This document shows positions 53,770 to 63,186 of a stretch of 64,000 nucleotides of DNA, one piece after another. Location: positions 124,001 to 188,000 of the forward strand of contig QOZQ01000011.1 in the NCBI GenBank assembly GCA_003576695.1, given 5' to 3'. The stretch is from Taklimakanibacter lacteus. GTDB lineage: Bacteria; Pseudomonadota; Alphaproteobacteria; Rhizobiales; Aestuariivirgaceae. Under the pieces are notes generated by a model that was given only the letters and a program-made list of their open reading frames with translations, ran no database searches and was not told where the DNA came from. Each line of letters opens with the position of its first letter. Within the stretch, counting starts at the first letter, position 1. A program made the position numbers and the translations under genes.

Positions 53770-53804
53770 TGGAGACATTTCCCTTGCAAGTCCAAAGGCA
53801 GCCA

Positions 53805-55841
53805 TCAGCGCTTCTTCTTTTTGACCGCTTGCAGCACGTGCTTCGCCGTGATGCCGAAATGCGGATAGAGCTTCTCGATCGGGCCCGATGCGCCGAAGCC
53901 GGTCATGCCGATGAAGATGCCGTCGAGGCCGATGAAGCGGTCCCAGTTGTTGCGCAGCGCCGCTTCGATGCCGATGCGGATCTTCTCGGTGCCGAGCACC
54001 TTGTCCTTGTAGGCCTTGCTCTGCTTTTCGAAGAGATCCATCGAGGGCACCGAGACGACGCGGGTCGGGATGCCGGCCTTGTCGAGCAGCGCCTTGGCAT
54101 CGATGGCGATCTCAATCTCCGAACCTGACGCGAAGATGACAGCTTTCGACTTCTTCGCGCTGGCGGCGATCTCATAGGCGCCCTGAGCGCAGAGATTCTT
54201 CGCCGAGAAGGTGAGCCGCGCCGGCCTCAGCTTCTGGCGCGTCAAAGCCAGGATGCTCGGGGTCTTCGCGGCCTGCAGCGCCAGCTGCCAGCATTCCGCC
54301 GTCTCGACCGCATCGCAGGGACGGAAGACATGGAGATTGGGGATGGCGCGCAAAGCCGCCAGATGCTCGACCGGCTGGTGGGTCGGACCGTCCTCGCCGA
54401 GGCCGATCGAATCATGCGTCATCACATAGATCACGCGCACGCCCATCAGCGCCGAGAGGCGGATCGAGGGGCGGCAATAATCGGTGAAGACCAGGAAGGT
54501 GCCGCCATAGGGGATGACGCCGCCATGCAGCGCCATGCCGTTCATCGCGGCCGCCATGCCATGCTCGCGGATGCCGTAATAGACATAGCGCCCGCCATAG
54601 TCGGCGGCATTGAGGGCCTTGAGATCCCTGGACTTGGTGTTGTTCGAGCCGGTGAGGTCGGCCGAGCCGCCAATGGTCTCAGGCACTGCCGCATTGATGA
54701 CGTCCAGCGCATTCTGCGAGGAATTGCGCGTGGCGAGCGCCGGCGGCGACTTGGCGAGCTCCTTCTTGTAGCCCGAGACGATCTCGTCGAAATTCGCCGG
54801 CAGGGTGCCCGCCCGGGTGCGGTTGAATTCGCTCTTGGCCGAGCTGGCGGCGAGGCGCTTCTCCCAGGCCTCGCGCTCGGCGCGGCCGCGCTTTCCGGCG
54901 GCGCGCCAGAAATCCAGGATGTCGCCAGGAATGTCGAAGGGCGGGTGGTCCCAGCCCAGCGTCTTGCGGGCGAGCGCCACTTCGTCAGCACCCAAGGGTG
55001 CGCCATGGGTGGCGGCGGTGCCCTGCTTGTTGGGCGCGCCATAGCCGATGATCGTCTTGCAGGCGATGAGCGAGGGCTTGTCGCTTTTCTGCGCGGCCTC
55101 GAGCGCCGCGGCGATGGCGTCGGCGTCATGGCCGTCGATGCGGGTCACGTTCCAGCCCGAGGCCTGATAGCGGGTGAGCTGGTCGGTCGAATCCGCCATC
55201 GACACCTTGCCGTCGATCGAGATGCCGTTGTCGTCGAAGAGCACGATCAGGTGGTTGAGCTTGAGATGGCCGGCAAGGGTTATCGCCTCTTGCGATATGC
55301 CTTCCATGTGGCAGCCGTCGCCCGCCAGCACATAGGTCTTGTGGTTGACGAGATCGCTGCCATAGCGGGCATTGAGATGGCGCTCGGCGATCGCCATGCC
55401 GACGGCATTGGCGAGGCCCTGGCCCAAGGGGCCGGTGGTCGTTTCGATACCCTCCGCATGGCCATATTCGGGATGGCCCGCCGTCTTCGACCCGAGCTGG
55501 CGGAAATTCTTCAGCTGGTCGAGCGTCATGTCCTTGTAGCCAAGGAGGAAAAGCAGCGAATAGAGCAGCATCGAGCCGTGTCCGGCGGACAAGACGAAGC
55601 GGTCGCGGTCGGGCCAGTGCGGGTCGGCGGCGTCGAATTTGAGGAAGCGCGAAAACAGCACGGTCGCGATGTCGGCAGCGCCCATGGGAAGCCCCGGATG
55701 GCCGGAATTCGCCTTCTGCACGGCATCCATGCTCAGCGCCCGGATCGCATTGGCGCAGGTCCGGAGCTTCAGGCGCTCTTCATCCGAAGTGAGGGTGGCG
55801 CTGAGGGGGAGCGGCATAGGTGCCGCCATATCGGATGTCAT
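53805..55841 (-). CDS. tkt: Transketolase
   Basis: A 678-residue enzyme with the thiamine-diphosphate motif GDGCHMEG...N, HPEYGH and the C-terminal transketolase domain. It links the pentose phosphate pathway to glycolysis and precedes pgk-fba. No typical gap gene follows. Confidence 0.96.
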   Translation of the reverse strand: MTSDMAAPMPLPLSATLTSDEERLKLRTCANAIRALSMDAVQKANSGHPGLPMGAADIATVLFSRFLKFDAADPHWPDRDRFVLSAGHGSMLLYSLLFLLGYKDMTLDQLKNFRQLGSKTAGHPEYGHAEGIETTTGPLGQGLANAVGMAIAERHLNARYGSDLVNHKTYVLAGDGCHMEGISQEAITLAGHLKLNHLIVLFDDNGISIDGKVSMADSTDQLTRYQASGWNVTRIDGHDADAIAAALEAAQKSDKPSLIACKTIIGYGAPNKQGTAATHGAPLGADEVALARKTLGWDHPPFDIPGDILDFWRAAGKRGRAEREAWEKRLAASSAKSEFNRTRAGTLPANFDEIVSGYKKELAKSPPALATRNSSQNALDVINAAVPETIGGSADLTGSNNTKSRDLKALNAADYGGRYVYYGIREHGMAAAMNGMALHGGVIPYGGTFLVFTDYCRPSIRLSALMGVRVIYVMTHDSIGLGEDGPTHQPVEHLAALRAIPNLHVFRPCDAVETAECWQLALQAAKTPSILALTRQKLRPARLTFSAKNLCAQGAYEIAASAKKSKAVIFASGSEIEIAIDAKALLDKAGIPTRVVSVPSMDLFEKQSKAYKDKVLGTEKIRIGIEAALRNNWDRFIGLDGIFIGMTGFGASGPIEKLYPHFGITAKHVLQAVKKKKR

Positions 55842-56007
55842 GGGCTGCTCGCTTTCCGGTGATGCGGGGGGCCACAGATAGCATCCGAGCCCCCCGAGTC
55901 AACCTCCCGGGACGACAGTCGAGGCGGTTGCACGGATGGGCGGCTGCGCCTAATTTACAAGCAGTGCCGGAAGGGATTCGCTGAGGCCGGCCAGCAGTTG
56001 GGATGAA

Positions 56008-56295
56008 ATGGCGGACACGCGCAAGCTTGACGAGGCGTTCAACCGGTTCGACGCAGCGCTCAGACAGTTCGAAGCCGCTGTCGAGCGGCAGAACGAACGC
56101 AAGTCGCAAGAGGAGTCGCTGGAGGCGGCGGCGGAAGCCTTGCGGCTCGACCGCTCGCGCCTCGCGCAGGAGCTCGATGGCGTGCGTGCCAAGGCCACCG
56201 ACCTCGTCTCCACCAACCAGAAGGCCGTCGGCAAGATCGACGCGGCCATGTCACGCATCCGCGCCGTCCTCCACAGCAACAGCGGAGGCTCGTGA
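56008..56295 (+). CDS. DUF4164 family coiled-coil protein
   Basis: A 95-residue helical protein (RFDAALRQFEAAVERQNERK) of the DUF4164 family, regularly found next to zapA in Hyphomicrobiales. Its stop overlaps a GTG 9 bases ahead of the zapA ATG. Probably associated with cell division by context only. Confidence 0.8.
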   Translation: MADTRKLDEAFNRFDAALRQFEAAVERQNERKSQEESLEAAAEALRLDRSRLAQELDGVRAKATDLVSTNQKAVGKIDAAMSRIRAVLHSNSGGS

Positions 56296-56300
56296 CGGCG

Positions 56301-56654
56301 ATGGCGCAAGTGATCGTCCAGGTCAATGACCGCCCCTATACGATGCAGTGCCCGGATGGCGAGGAAGACCATCTGCGCGAGCTGGCGAAGCTGCTCGACG
56401 CGGAAGTCTCGCGCATCAAGAGCAATGTCGGCACGGTGGGCGACATCAGGCTCCTGGTGATGGCGGGGCTCATGGTGGCCGACCGCCTGTCGGAATCGGT
56501 CAGGCGCATCGAGGAGCTTGAGGATCAGCTGCGTGGCGCACGCGAGGCGCGCAACGCCACCAGCCAGCAGGCCCGCGAAATGGAAGCCAAGTTCGCCGAA
56601 CGTCTCGAAATGGCGGCGCAGCGCCTGATGGGCCTCACGCGCAAGATGGGCTAA
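56301..56654 (+). CDS. zapA: Cell division protein ZapA
   Basis: A 117-residue protein with the ZapA domain (YTMQCPDGEEDHLRELAKLLD) followed by a coiled coil. It bundles FtsZ filaments at the division site. ATG 56301 fits family starts; an in-frame GTG 56292 would overlap the upstream stop. Its stop shares CTAA with the convergent CGNR gene. Confidence 0.9.
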   Translation: MAQVIVQVNDRPYTMQCPDGEEDHLRELAKLLDAEVSRIKSNVGTVGDIRLLVMAGLMVADRLSESVRRIEELEDQLRGAREARNATSQQAREMEAKFAERLEMAAQRLMGLTRKMG

Positions 56655-57241
56655 GTCTTCTGCCGGCGGCGATAGGCCGCCTTCTTCACCTTGTTGCCGC
56701 AGCCATTCATGGCGCACCAGCGCCTTCTGCCGGGACGCGAATTGTCGACGAACAGGACCGAGCAATGCGCATCGGCGCATTTGCGCACGCGCGCGAGCGC
56801 GCTGCCGGACAGAAGATCGATCGCATCGCGCGCCACGGTGGCGAGAACAGCTTCATGAGGTGCGGCCGAAGACCAGGTGCTGGGCCGGCCAATGGAAGTG
56901 AGGGTGGGGACAAGCGGAGGCTTCTCGGCGGCGGCATTGACGAGCGCAAGATCGCTCTCATCCGGGGCTTTGCGGGCGAGGGCATCGGCAACGAGCCGAT
57001 ACAGCGCCTCGCGCAGACGGCGCGCCGCGTCGAGCTCGCCAGCCGATACCGCGACCTCGCGCGCAAGCAGCCGCGCCTCGACATACCAGCGGGCCAGATC
57101 GCGCGCGTTGCGCCAGCGGTCGAAGCCCAGATGATCGCGATCGCCCATGGTGGCGATGAAATCGAGGCACAGGCGGCCGGAACGGAAGCGGAAGTTCCAG
57201 TCCGACGGGTGGATGTCCTGGCGGGTGCCGTCATCTGCCAT
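56651..57241 (-). CDS. CGNR zinc-finger protein (ABATE domain)
   Basis: A 196-residue protein with an N-terminal ABATE-type domain and a C-terminal CGNR zinc finger: C-x4-C in CADAHC, then WCAMNGCGNKVK. Such proteins are putative transcription regulators. It is divergent from a BKACE gene with two ACCGGT sites between them. Confidence 0.85.
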   Translation of the reverse strand: MADDGTRQDIHPSDWNFRFRSGRLCLDFIATMGDRDHLGFDRWRNARDLARWYVEARLLAREVAVSAGELDAARRLREALYRLVADALARKAPDESDLALVNAAAEKPPLVPTLTSIGRPSTWSSAAPHEAVLATVARDAIDLLSGSALARVRKCADAHCSVLFVDNSRPGRRRWCAMNGCGNKVKKAAYRRRQKT

Positions 57242-57250
57242 GGGTACTTG

Positions 57251-57297
57251 TATAACCGGTGCCCTCTTGCTAGTCTAGGCACCAGTTTTACCGGTTC
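57251..57297. promoter_or_regulatory. ACCGGT direct repeats between CGNR and BKACE genes
   Basis: Two copies of T-rich ACCGGT(G/T)CC centred at 57257 and 57292 (35 bases apart) plus an inverted pair GGTGCC (57259-57264) and GGCACC (57278-57283). This fits an operator for the divergent CGNR regulator. Confidence 0.4.
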
Positions 57298-57312
57298 CAA
57301 ATGGAGATTGTC

Positions 57313-58026
57313 ATGCTGCAGGCCTGTCTCAATGGCGCGCGCACGCGCCAGGATCATCCCCGGGTTCCGTTGAGCGCCGAGGAACTGGCGTTGGATGCCG
57401 AGCGCGTGGTTGGCGCAGGCGTGACGGAGCTCCATGTTCATCCGCGCGATGCGAAAGGAATCGAGACGCTGGCGCCCGACGATATTGCCGCGGCGGTGCA
57501 AGCGATCCGGGCCAAGGTGCCGGGCGTGCCGGTCGGGCTGTCGACGCGCGAAGGCATCCGCACCGACAGATCGCGCGGGTTCGATGCCCTGCGGGCCTGG
57601 TCGGTGCTGCCCGACTATGTCTCGGTCAATCTGAGCGAGGCCGATGCTCCCGAGATCATCGCGCTCATGTCGGAAAAGGGCGTTGCCGTCGAAGCGGGCC
57701 TCGCCACCGCGGCGGATGCCAGGAGGTTCGTCAAGCTTGCGACGGCGAAACAGGCGCTGCGCGTCCTGGTGGAGATCGACTTCGAAAAAGATGTCGCCGG
57801 CGCGCTGAGGCTTGCCGACGAGATCATGGGCATCCTGGAGGACAGCCGCTTCGGCCTGCCGATCCTGCTGCATGGTTTCGACGAGACCATGTGGCCTCTC
57901 TATCACCGGTCCCTCGAGCTTGGCGTCGATGCGCGCCTCGGACTCGAGGACGGCGTCACCCTGCCGGATGGCAGCCTTGCCGCCGACAACAGCGATATCA
58001 TCCGAGCCATCGGCAAGGTGGCTTGA
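57313..58026 (+). CDS. Beta-keto acid cleavage enzyme (BKACE, DUF849)
   Basis: A 237-residue TIM-barrel enzyme with the zinc site HVHPRD and the LEDGVTLPDG segment. BKACE enzymes condense beta-keto acids with acetyl-CoA. Start ATG 57313 has GGAG seven bases upstream; ATG 57301 is also in frame. Probably controlled by the adjacent CGNR regulator. Confidence 0.85.
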   Translation: MLQACLNGARTRQDHPRVPLSAEELALDAERVVGAGVTELHVHPRDAKGIETLAPDDIAAAVQAIRAKVPGVPVGLSTREGIRTDRSRGFDALRAWSVLPDYVSVNLSEADAPEIIALMSEKGVAVEAGLATAADARRFVKLATAKQALRVLVEIDFEKDVAGALRLADEIMGILEDSRFGLPILLHGFDETMWPLYHRSLELGVDARLGLEDGVTLPDGSLAADNSDIIRAIGKVA

Positions 58027-58099
58027 AGTCCTGCACCTCGCCGAAAGTTGCTCAGGCGAGGTTCTGGATTTCAGGATCGCTTGCGCCTAAATAGGGATC

Positions 58100-58265
58100 G
58101 GCGAGCTGCCCGGTGCGTGAGGAGATCTTTTCCCTGGGGCCTATACGATTCTCGCGGGAGCTGTCCCTGGGCTTGGCCGTGGCCTTGCCCACACGGCGCC
58201 CACCTACACTTGTAGGTACCCGGGATCGTCACTCTCCCACGGCCATGGCGGCCCGCCACACGATC
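58100..58265 (+). ncRNA. ssrS: Probable 6S RNA (SsrS)
   Basis: A non-coding stretch of about 160 bases between zapA-side genes and fau, the classical place of 6S RNA. It can form a terminal hairpin ACCTAC-ACTT-GTAGGT (58202-58217) and a longer stem GGCCGTGG (58175-58182) with CCACGGCC (58237-58244). The central bubble and ends were not worked out, so the boundaries are approximate. Confidence 0.5.
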
Positions 58266-58359
58266 ACGATCATGTCAGATCGAATCGATGAGACATGATA
58301 GCTATGAGCATCGGCGTAAGATCGATGTGCACCAAAAGAATTTGAAACGAGGGTCTGAC

Positions 58360-58959
58360 ATGCAAGTTGCAAAACGCTCCGGCGATGTTGTCGATCAAAA
58401 GCGCCGGGCGAGAACGGCCGCCAATGCGGCGCGCACCCACGCCCACAAGACCCTCGGCGAAAGAGCCGGCCTGATGCTGGCGCAGCACGAGTTGCCGGTC
58501 AGCCGCGTGAATGGACAGGCTTCCGTTTCCGGCTTCTATCCCTATCAGGACGAGATCAACGTGCTGCCCCTGCTGGCGCGGCTCGTCAGCGAGGGCTGGC
58601 AGACGGCCCTTCCGGTGGTCATGGCGAAGGGGGCACCGCTGACCTTCCGCGCCTGGGCGCCCGGCGAGCCGACGGGGCGTGGCATATGGGACATCCATGT
58701 GCCGCTGGAATCGGCGCCCGAGCTCGAACCCGATGTGCTGCTGGTGCCGATGCTGGCCTTCGACCGGCGCGGCTATCGCCTCGGCTATGGCGGCGGCTTC
58801 TATGACCGTACGCTGACCGAATTGCGCAAGCTCAAGCCGGTCACCGCGATCGGCGTCGCCTATGCCGAGCAGGAAATCGACGAGGTTCCGGTCGCCTTCT
58901 ATGACGAGCCGCTCGACTGGATCCTGACCGAGCGCGGCGTCATCGAGCCGAAACGCTGA
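58360..58959 (+). CDS. fau: 5-formyltetrahydrofolate cyclo-ligase
   Basis: A 199-residue enzyme with the family LLVPMLAFDRRGYRLGYGGG region, which binds ATP and folate. It converts 5-formyl-THF to methenyl-THF. Start ATG 58360 after GAGGGT. It follows the probable 6S RNA as in many proteobacteria and is six bases before the next gene. Confidence 0.92.
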   Translation: MQVAKRSGDVVDQKRRARTAANAARTHAHKTLGERAGLMLAQHELPVSRVNGQASVSGFYPYQDEINVLPLLARLVSEGWQTALPVVMAKGAPLTFRAWAPGEPTGRGIWDIHVPLESAPELEPDVLLVPMLAFDRRGYRLGYGGGFYDRTLTELRKLKPVTAIGVAYAEQEIDEVPVAFYDEPLDWILTERGVIEPKR

Positions 58960-58965
58960 TCCCCC

Positions 58966-59787
58966 ATGCGCCTCCTGTTTCTCGGCGACGTCGTCGGCCG
59001 CACCGGCCGTGAGGCGGTGGCGCGCGTGCTGCCGCAATTGCGCGAGCGCCTGGCGCCCGATTTCGTCGTGATCAACGGCGAGAATGCCGCGCATGGATTC
59101 GGCATCACCGAGGACATCCATCAGGGCCTCATCGATGCCGGCGCCGATGTGGTGACGCTGGGCAACCATGCCTTCGACCAGCGCGAGGCGCTCGTCTTCA
59201 TCGAGCGCGTGCCCAATATGCTCCGTCCACTGAATTATCCGCCGGGAGCGCCGGGCAAGGGCGTCGGCGTCTTCACCACGAAGGACGGGCGGCGCGTGCT
59301 GGTGATGAACATCATGGGCCGGGTGATGATCGAGCCGCAGCTCGACGATCCGTTCCGCGCCGTCGACCGTGAGCTCGAATTGTGCCCGCTGGGCAAGGCC
59401 TGCGATGCGGTGATCATCGATTTCCATGCCGAGGCGACGTCGGAGAAAATGGCCTTCGGCCACTATGTCGACGGACGCGCCAGCCTGGTGGTGGGGACGC
59501 ACACGCATGTGCCGACCGCCGACCACATGATCCTCAAGGGTGGCACCGCCTATATGAGCGATGCCGGCATGTGCGGCGATTATGATTCGGTGATCGGCAT
59601 GGCCAAGGAAGAGCCGCTGCAGCGCTTCCTGCGCAAGCTTCCGATCGAGCGCATGCGCCCGGCGGAAGGCGAGGCGACGGTGTCAGGCGTCGCGGTCGAA
59701 ACCGACGATGCGACCGGCCTTGCGGTCAAGGTCGCGCCGCTGCGTATCGGCGGCCGTCTCTCCGAAGCGCGGATCGATTTCTGGTAG
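58966..59787 (+). CDS. YmdB-family metallophosphoesterase (TIGR00282)
   Basis: A 273-residue phosphodiesterase with LFLGDVVGRTGR, NGENAAHG, TLGNHAFD and THTHVPTAD, giving a two-metal centre. YmdB homologues hydrolyse cyclic nucleotides. It is six bases after fau and probably cotranscribed. Confidence 0.9.
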   Translation: MRLLFLGDVVGRTGREAVARVLPQLRERLAPDFVVINGENAAHGFGITEDIHQGLIDAGADVVTLGNHAFDQREALVFIERVPNMLRPLNYPPGAPGKGVGVFTTKDGRRVLVMNIMGRVMIEPQLDDPFRAVDRELELCPLGKACDAVIIDFHAEATSEKMAFGHYVDGRASLVVGTHTHVPTADHMILKGGTAYMSDAGMCGDYDSVIGMAKEEPLQRFLRKLPIERMRPAEGEATVSGVAVETDDATGLAVKVAPLRIGGRLSEARIDFW

Positions 59788-59801
59788 GCGAAAGATCTGA
59801 A

Positions 59802-60137
59802 TCAGCGCTTGCGCAGATAGTCCGGCCCGGATGCCGGGCGCGCCATGTGGCCGCCGCGGGCCTCGTGGACCATCTGGTCCATCACCTTGACGGCACGCGC
59901 CCATTCATTCTGCGCCTCGCGGCCATCGCCGCGGCTCAGCGCGTCATTTCCGGCCTTGAGATGGTTCTCGGCCGTCTGGGAGCAATCCGCAAGGGTGGCG
60001 ATGGCCGCGAAAGCCCGCCCTGACGGCGCCGAGCTGGCCAGCGAGCGCACCTTTTTGAGGGCCGCCGCACAGGCGGTGCCGGTTACGCCCTCCGCCGCGA
60101 AAACAATGCCGTTTGCCGATCCTGGCTTCACCGTCAT
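59802..60137 (-). CDS. Unknown small protein with an upstream CtrA box
   Basis: A 111-residue frame with no signal peptide or membrane segment; the C-terminal half (HLKAGNDALSRGDGREAQNEWARAVKVMDQMV) looks helical and TPR-like. No family recognised. A consensus CtrA box lies 49 bases upstream. Confidence 0.6.
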   Translation of the reverse strand: MTVKPGSANGIVFAAEGVTGTACAAALKKVRSLASSAPSGRAFAAIATLADCSQTAENHLKAGNDALSRGDGREAQNEWARAVKVMDQMVHEARGGHMARPASGPDYLRKR

Positions 60138-60185
60138 GGAACGCTCCTGTTACTCACAATATCGAGTCAAATTGGGCGATCCGCC

Positions 60186-60200
60186 TTAAGGACGGGTTAA
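60186..60200. promoter_or_regulatory. CtrA-type box upstream of the 111-residue gene
   Basis: TTAA (60186-60189), 7 bases, TTAA (60197-60200), in the gap between the small minus-strand gene (start 60137) and yebC (start 60272). Confidence 0.55.
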
Positions 60201-60271
60201 GCCAGCCGGGGCGCTTGTTAATCTTGTCGGATGAGGTTTATAAGGCCTCAAAATTACGGATTTGAGACACT

Positions 60272-61021
60272 ATGGCAGGTCATTCCCAGTTCAAGAATAT
60301 CATGCACCGGAAGGGCAAGCAGGACGCCATCCGTTCGCGCCTGTTCTCGAAGCTCGCCCGCGAAGTGACGGTGGCGGCGAAGACCGGCCTGCCCGACCCC
60401 GAGAAGAATCCAAGGCTCAGGCTCGCGGTGCAGAATGCCCGCGCCGAGAACATGCCGAAGGACAATATCGAGCGCGCCATCAAGAAGGCGCTGGGCGGCG
60501 ATGCCGATACCTATGAAGCGATCCGTTACGAAGGCTATGGGCCGGGCGGCGTCGCCGTCATCGTCGAGGCGCTCACCGACAACCGCAACCGCTCGGCCAG
60601 CAATGTGCGCTCGCTGTTCGCGAAATATGGCGGCAATCTCGGCGAGACGGGCTCGGTCGCCTTCATGTTCAACCGCGCCGGCGAAATCACCTACAAGACG
60701 CAAGCGGGCTCTGCCGATCAGATGATGGAAGCGGCGATCGAAGCCGGCGCCGACGATGTCCAGTCGGACGAGAACGGCCATATGATCCTGTGCGCCTTCG
60801 AGAGCATCGGCGAAGTGACGTCTGCGCTCTCGGCCAAGCTCGGTGATGCCGAGACGGTGAAGGTCGTGTGGAAGCCGCAGACGATGACGCCGGTCGATGA
60901 AGAGACGGCGCAGACCCTGATGAAGCTCATCGATGCGCTCGATGAGGACGACGACGTGCAGAACGTCTTCACCAATTTCGAAGTCTCCGACGAAGTGATG
61001 AAGAAGCTCACCGCCGCGTGA
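60272..61021 (+). CDS. yebC: YebC/PmpR-family regulator
   Basis: A 249-residue protein starting [18 protein letters not shown], the signature of YebC, which acts as a DNA-binding regulator or translation factor. It often precedes ruvCAB, as here (with one gene between). Confidence 0.95.
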   Translation: MAGHSQFKNIMHRKGKQDAIRSRLFSKLAREVTVAAKTGLPDPEKNPRLRLAVQNARAENMPKDNIERAIKKALGGDADTYEAIRYEGYGPGGVAVIVEALTDNRNRSASNVRSLFAKYGGNLGETGSVAFMFNRAGEITYKTQAGSADQMMEAAIEAGADDVQSDENGHMILCAFESIGEVTSALSAKLGDAETVKVVWKPQTMTPVDEETAQTLMKLIDALDEDDDVQNVFTNFEVSDEVMKKLTAA

Positions 61022-61022
61022 G

Positions 61023-61871
61023 CTATTTCAAGAACTCTAGGACGGCCTGGGTGAAGGCTTTCGGATCCTGCAGCATGGCGAAGTGGCTGACGCCCGGCAG
61101 GATGACGAGCCGGGCGCCGGGAATGGCTTTCGACATCTCGACATTGTGCTCCTGGCGGATCGCCTCGTCATGCTCGCCGTCGGCAATCGCTACGGGTGCT
61201 GTGATCTTGGCCAGTTGCTCCGGCGTGTAGTTCGGCTGCGTTGCCCACATCTGGCCGATCTGAGTGAGGAAGTCGTTGTACTCCTTGGGCGTCTTGGACA
61301 GCCTTTCATAATCCTTGCCGGCATTCTCGATGTATTTCGCGAAGGTCGGGTTCTTGTCGATATCGGGCTTGAGGCCTGAGACATTGGTATTGGCGCCGAA
61401 GGCAAAGAGCCGGTCGAGACGGTCGGGATAGTTCATGGCGATGTCGAGGCCGATGATGCCGCCATCGCTCCAGCCGACGATCGAGGCCTTGTCGATCTGG
61501 AGATGATCCATGAGGCCGATGACGTCCTTGGCCATGAGGGCATAGCTATAGGGCTCGGCATTGCGCGTCGACTGGCCGTGGCCGCGACTGTCCATGGCGA
61601 TGACCTGATATTGCTTGGCGAGCTCCGCCACCTGGCCGCCGAAATATTCCATATTGCCCAGCCCGCCATGCAGCAGCAGGAGGGGCGAGCCGTCGCCCCA
61701 GACCGCATAATGGATGGTGATGCCATTGACCGGCGCATCGCCGGTTTCGCTGGCGGGCGGCAAGGGGAGCGGCGCGGGCAGCGTCTTCCACAGCTCCTCC
61801 GCCCGCGCCGGAAGGATGGCCAAGACAAGCACGGTGATGATGAACGCGAAGGACGGGAGAAATCTGCGCAT
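61023..61871 (-). CDS. Secreted alpha/beta hydrolase
   Basis: A 282-residue protein with a signal peptide (about 1-24) and alpha/beta hydrolase triad: Ser in GWSDGG, Asp in DGEHDE and His in GVSHFA, with oxyanion HGG. Substrate unknown. It sits between yebC and ruvC in the opposite direction. Start ATG 61871. Confidence 0.85.
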   Translation of the reverse strand: MRRFLPSFAFIITVLVLAILPARAEELWKTLPAPLPLPPASETGDAPVNGITIHYAVWGDGSPLLLLHGGLGNMEYFGGQVAELAKQYQVIAMDSRGHGQSTRNAEPYSYALMAKDVIGLMDHLQIDKASIVGWSDGGIIGLDIAMNYPDRLDRLFAFGANTNVSGLKPDIDKNPTFAKYIENAGKDYERLSKTPKEYNDFLTQIGQMWATQPNYTPEQLAKITAPVAIADGEHDEAIRQEHNVEMSKAIPGARLVILPGVSHFAMLQDPKAFTQAVLEFLK

Positions 61872-61912
61872 GATTGATCTCCGTGAAGCTGCGATGATGG
61901 GCAAAGGATGCT

Positions 61913-62440
61913 ATGCCTCGCCCCATGGCTCTGTCCACTGTTCGAATCATCGGCATCGATCCGGGCCTCCGGCGCACCGGCTGGGGCATGATCGCCTGCG
62001 AGGGCTCGCGTCTTTCGCATATCGCCGACGGGGTGCTGACCAGCGACCAGGCGCTGTCGCTGGCCGAGCGGCTGGTGCAGCTGCGCAGCCAGCTCGCGCA
62101 GGTCATTGCCGAATGGCGACCCGACGAGGCGGCGGTCGAGGAGACCTTCGTCAATACCGATGCGCGCGCCACGCTGAAGCTCGGCCAGGCGCGCGGCATA
62201 GCCCTGCTGGTTCCGGCGGAAGCGGGCCTCCCGGTCGCCGAATATGCGCCGAACCAGGTGAAGAAGACGGTGGTCGGCGCCGGCCATGCCGAGAAGGAGC
62301 AGATCCACCATATGGTGAAGATCCTGCTGCCGCGGGCGCAGCCCAAATCGGCCGATGCCGCCGACGCGCTCGCCATCGCCATCTGCCACGCCCATCACCG
62401 GGGTGCCCAAACCTTGGCCAAGCGGCTGGCGCGTTCTTGA
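61913..62440 (+). CDS. ruvC: Holliday junction resolvase RuvC
   Basis: A 175-residue nuclease with the catalytic Asp16 in IDPGL, the Glu of AVEETF and Asp residues in [11 protein letters not shown]. It cleaves Holliday junctions. AAAGGA precedes ATG 61913. The promoter of the embedded toxin-antitoxin module overlaps its stop. Confidence 0.95.
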   Translation: MPRPMALSTVRIIGIDPGLRRTGWGMIACEGSRLSHIADGVLTSDQALSLAERLVQLRSQLAQVIAEWRPDEAAVEETFVNTDARATLKLGQARGIALLVPAEAGLPVAEYAPNQVKKTVVGAGHAEKEQIHHMVKILLPRAQPKSADAADALAIAICHAHHRGAQTLAKRLARS

Positions 62441-62484
62441 CTTGTTCCTAAGAACGCGCTATAAATGTAGCTACGTTTCTACAT
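62437..62484 (+). promoter_or_regulatory. Promoter and operator of the VapBC-type module
   Basis: TTGACT (62437-62442) and TATAAA (62460-62465) with 17 bases between, the -35 lying over the ruvC stop. Directly after the -10 comes the perfect inverted repeat ATGTAG-N8-CTACAT (62465-62484), a likely antitoxin operator. Confidence 0.65.
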
Positions 62485-62503
62485 AACGCCCGACGGAGGC
62501 GGC

Positions 62504-62761
62504 ATGACCATCACAACCTTGTCCAGCCGGGAATTCAACCAGGATACAAGCCGCGCCAAGAAGGCGGCCCAGAAAGGCCCGGTCTTCATCACTGATCGCG
62601 GCAAGCCGGCGCATGTCCTGCTCAGCATCGAGGAGTACCGACGGCTGACCGGCAAGGGGCGCAGCATCGTCGACATGCTTGCAATGCGGCCAGGCGAAGG
62701 TGATTTCGAGTTTGATCCGCCGCGCGTGGTCATCGCGGTCAAGCCGGTCGACTTTTCCTGA
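62504..62761 (+). CDS. Phd/YefM-type antitoxin
   Basis: An 85-residue protein with the Phd/YefM N-terminus (SSREFNQDTSRAKKAA, GPVFITDRGKPAHVLLSIEEY) that binds DNA, followed by a C-terminal toxin-binding tail. It is probably autoregulated through the upstream palindrome. The toxin gene starts one base within its stop. Confidence 0.9.
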   Translation: MTITTLSSREFNQDTSRAKKAAQKGPVFITDRGKPAHVLLSIEEYRRLTGKGRSIVDMLAMRPGEGDFEFDPPRVVIAVKPVDFS

Positions 62762-63186
62762 TGTTTATTCTCGATACCAATGCCGTTTCAGAATTGCGTA
62801 AAGTCCAATTCGGAAAAGCGAATGCCCGCTTCGTACAATGGGCAGACAATACTTCCCCGTCCGATCTTTATGTCTCGGCCATCACCATCATGGAGATCGA
62901 GATCGGCGCTTTGCAGATGGAGCGTCGGGATGCCGTGCAAGGCGCTGCCCTGCGCCGCTGGCTGGAGAACCAAGTCCTGCCGAGCTTTGAAGAAAGGATA
63001 TTGCCGGTCGATCTGGATGTCGCCCGGCGCTGTGCGAATCTTCATGTTCCCGACCGGAAGAATGAGCGTGATGCGCTCATTGCAGCTACAGCCCTGGTTC
63101 ATAAAATGACCGTTGTGTCCCGCAATGTCGCTGATTTTGCTTCGACGGGCGTAGCGCTCGTCAATCCGTGGGATCATGCCTCATGA
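62761..63186 (+). CDS. vapC: VapC-type PIN-domain toxin
   Basis: A 141-residue PIN nuclease with the acidic residues D5 (LDTN), E45 (IMEIEIG), D104 ([10 protein letters not shown]) and N122/D126. VapC toxins cleave tRNA or rRNA. The gene has visibly lower GC at its 5' end than its neighbours, suggesting transfer. Its stop overlaps the ruvA start by four bases. Confidence 0.9.
   Translation: MFILDTNAVSELRKVQFGKANARFVQWADNTSPSDLYVSAITIMEIEIGALQMERRDAVQGAALRRWLENQVLPSFEERILPVDLDVARRCANLHVPDRKNERDALIAATALVHKMTVVSRNVADFASTGVALVNPWDHAS

Noticed and set aside
53587-53805. Short minus-strand open frame between tkt and pgk
   Set aside because: It lies entirely within the palindromic repeat, and its product is the low-complexity peptide typical of such repeats.
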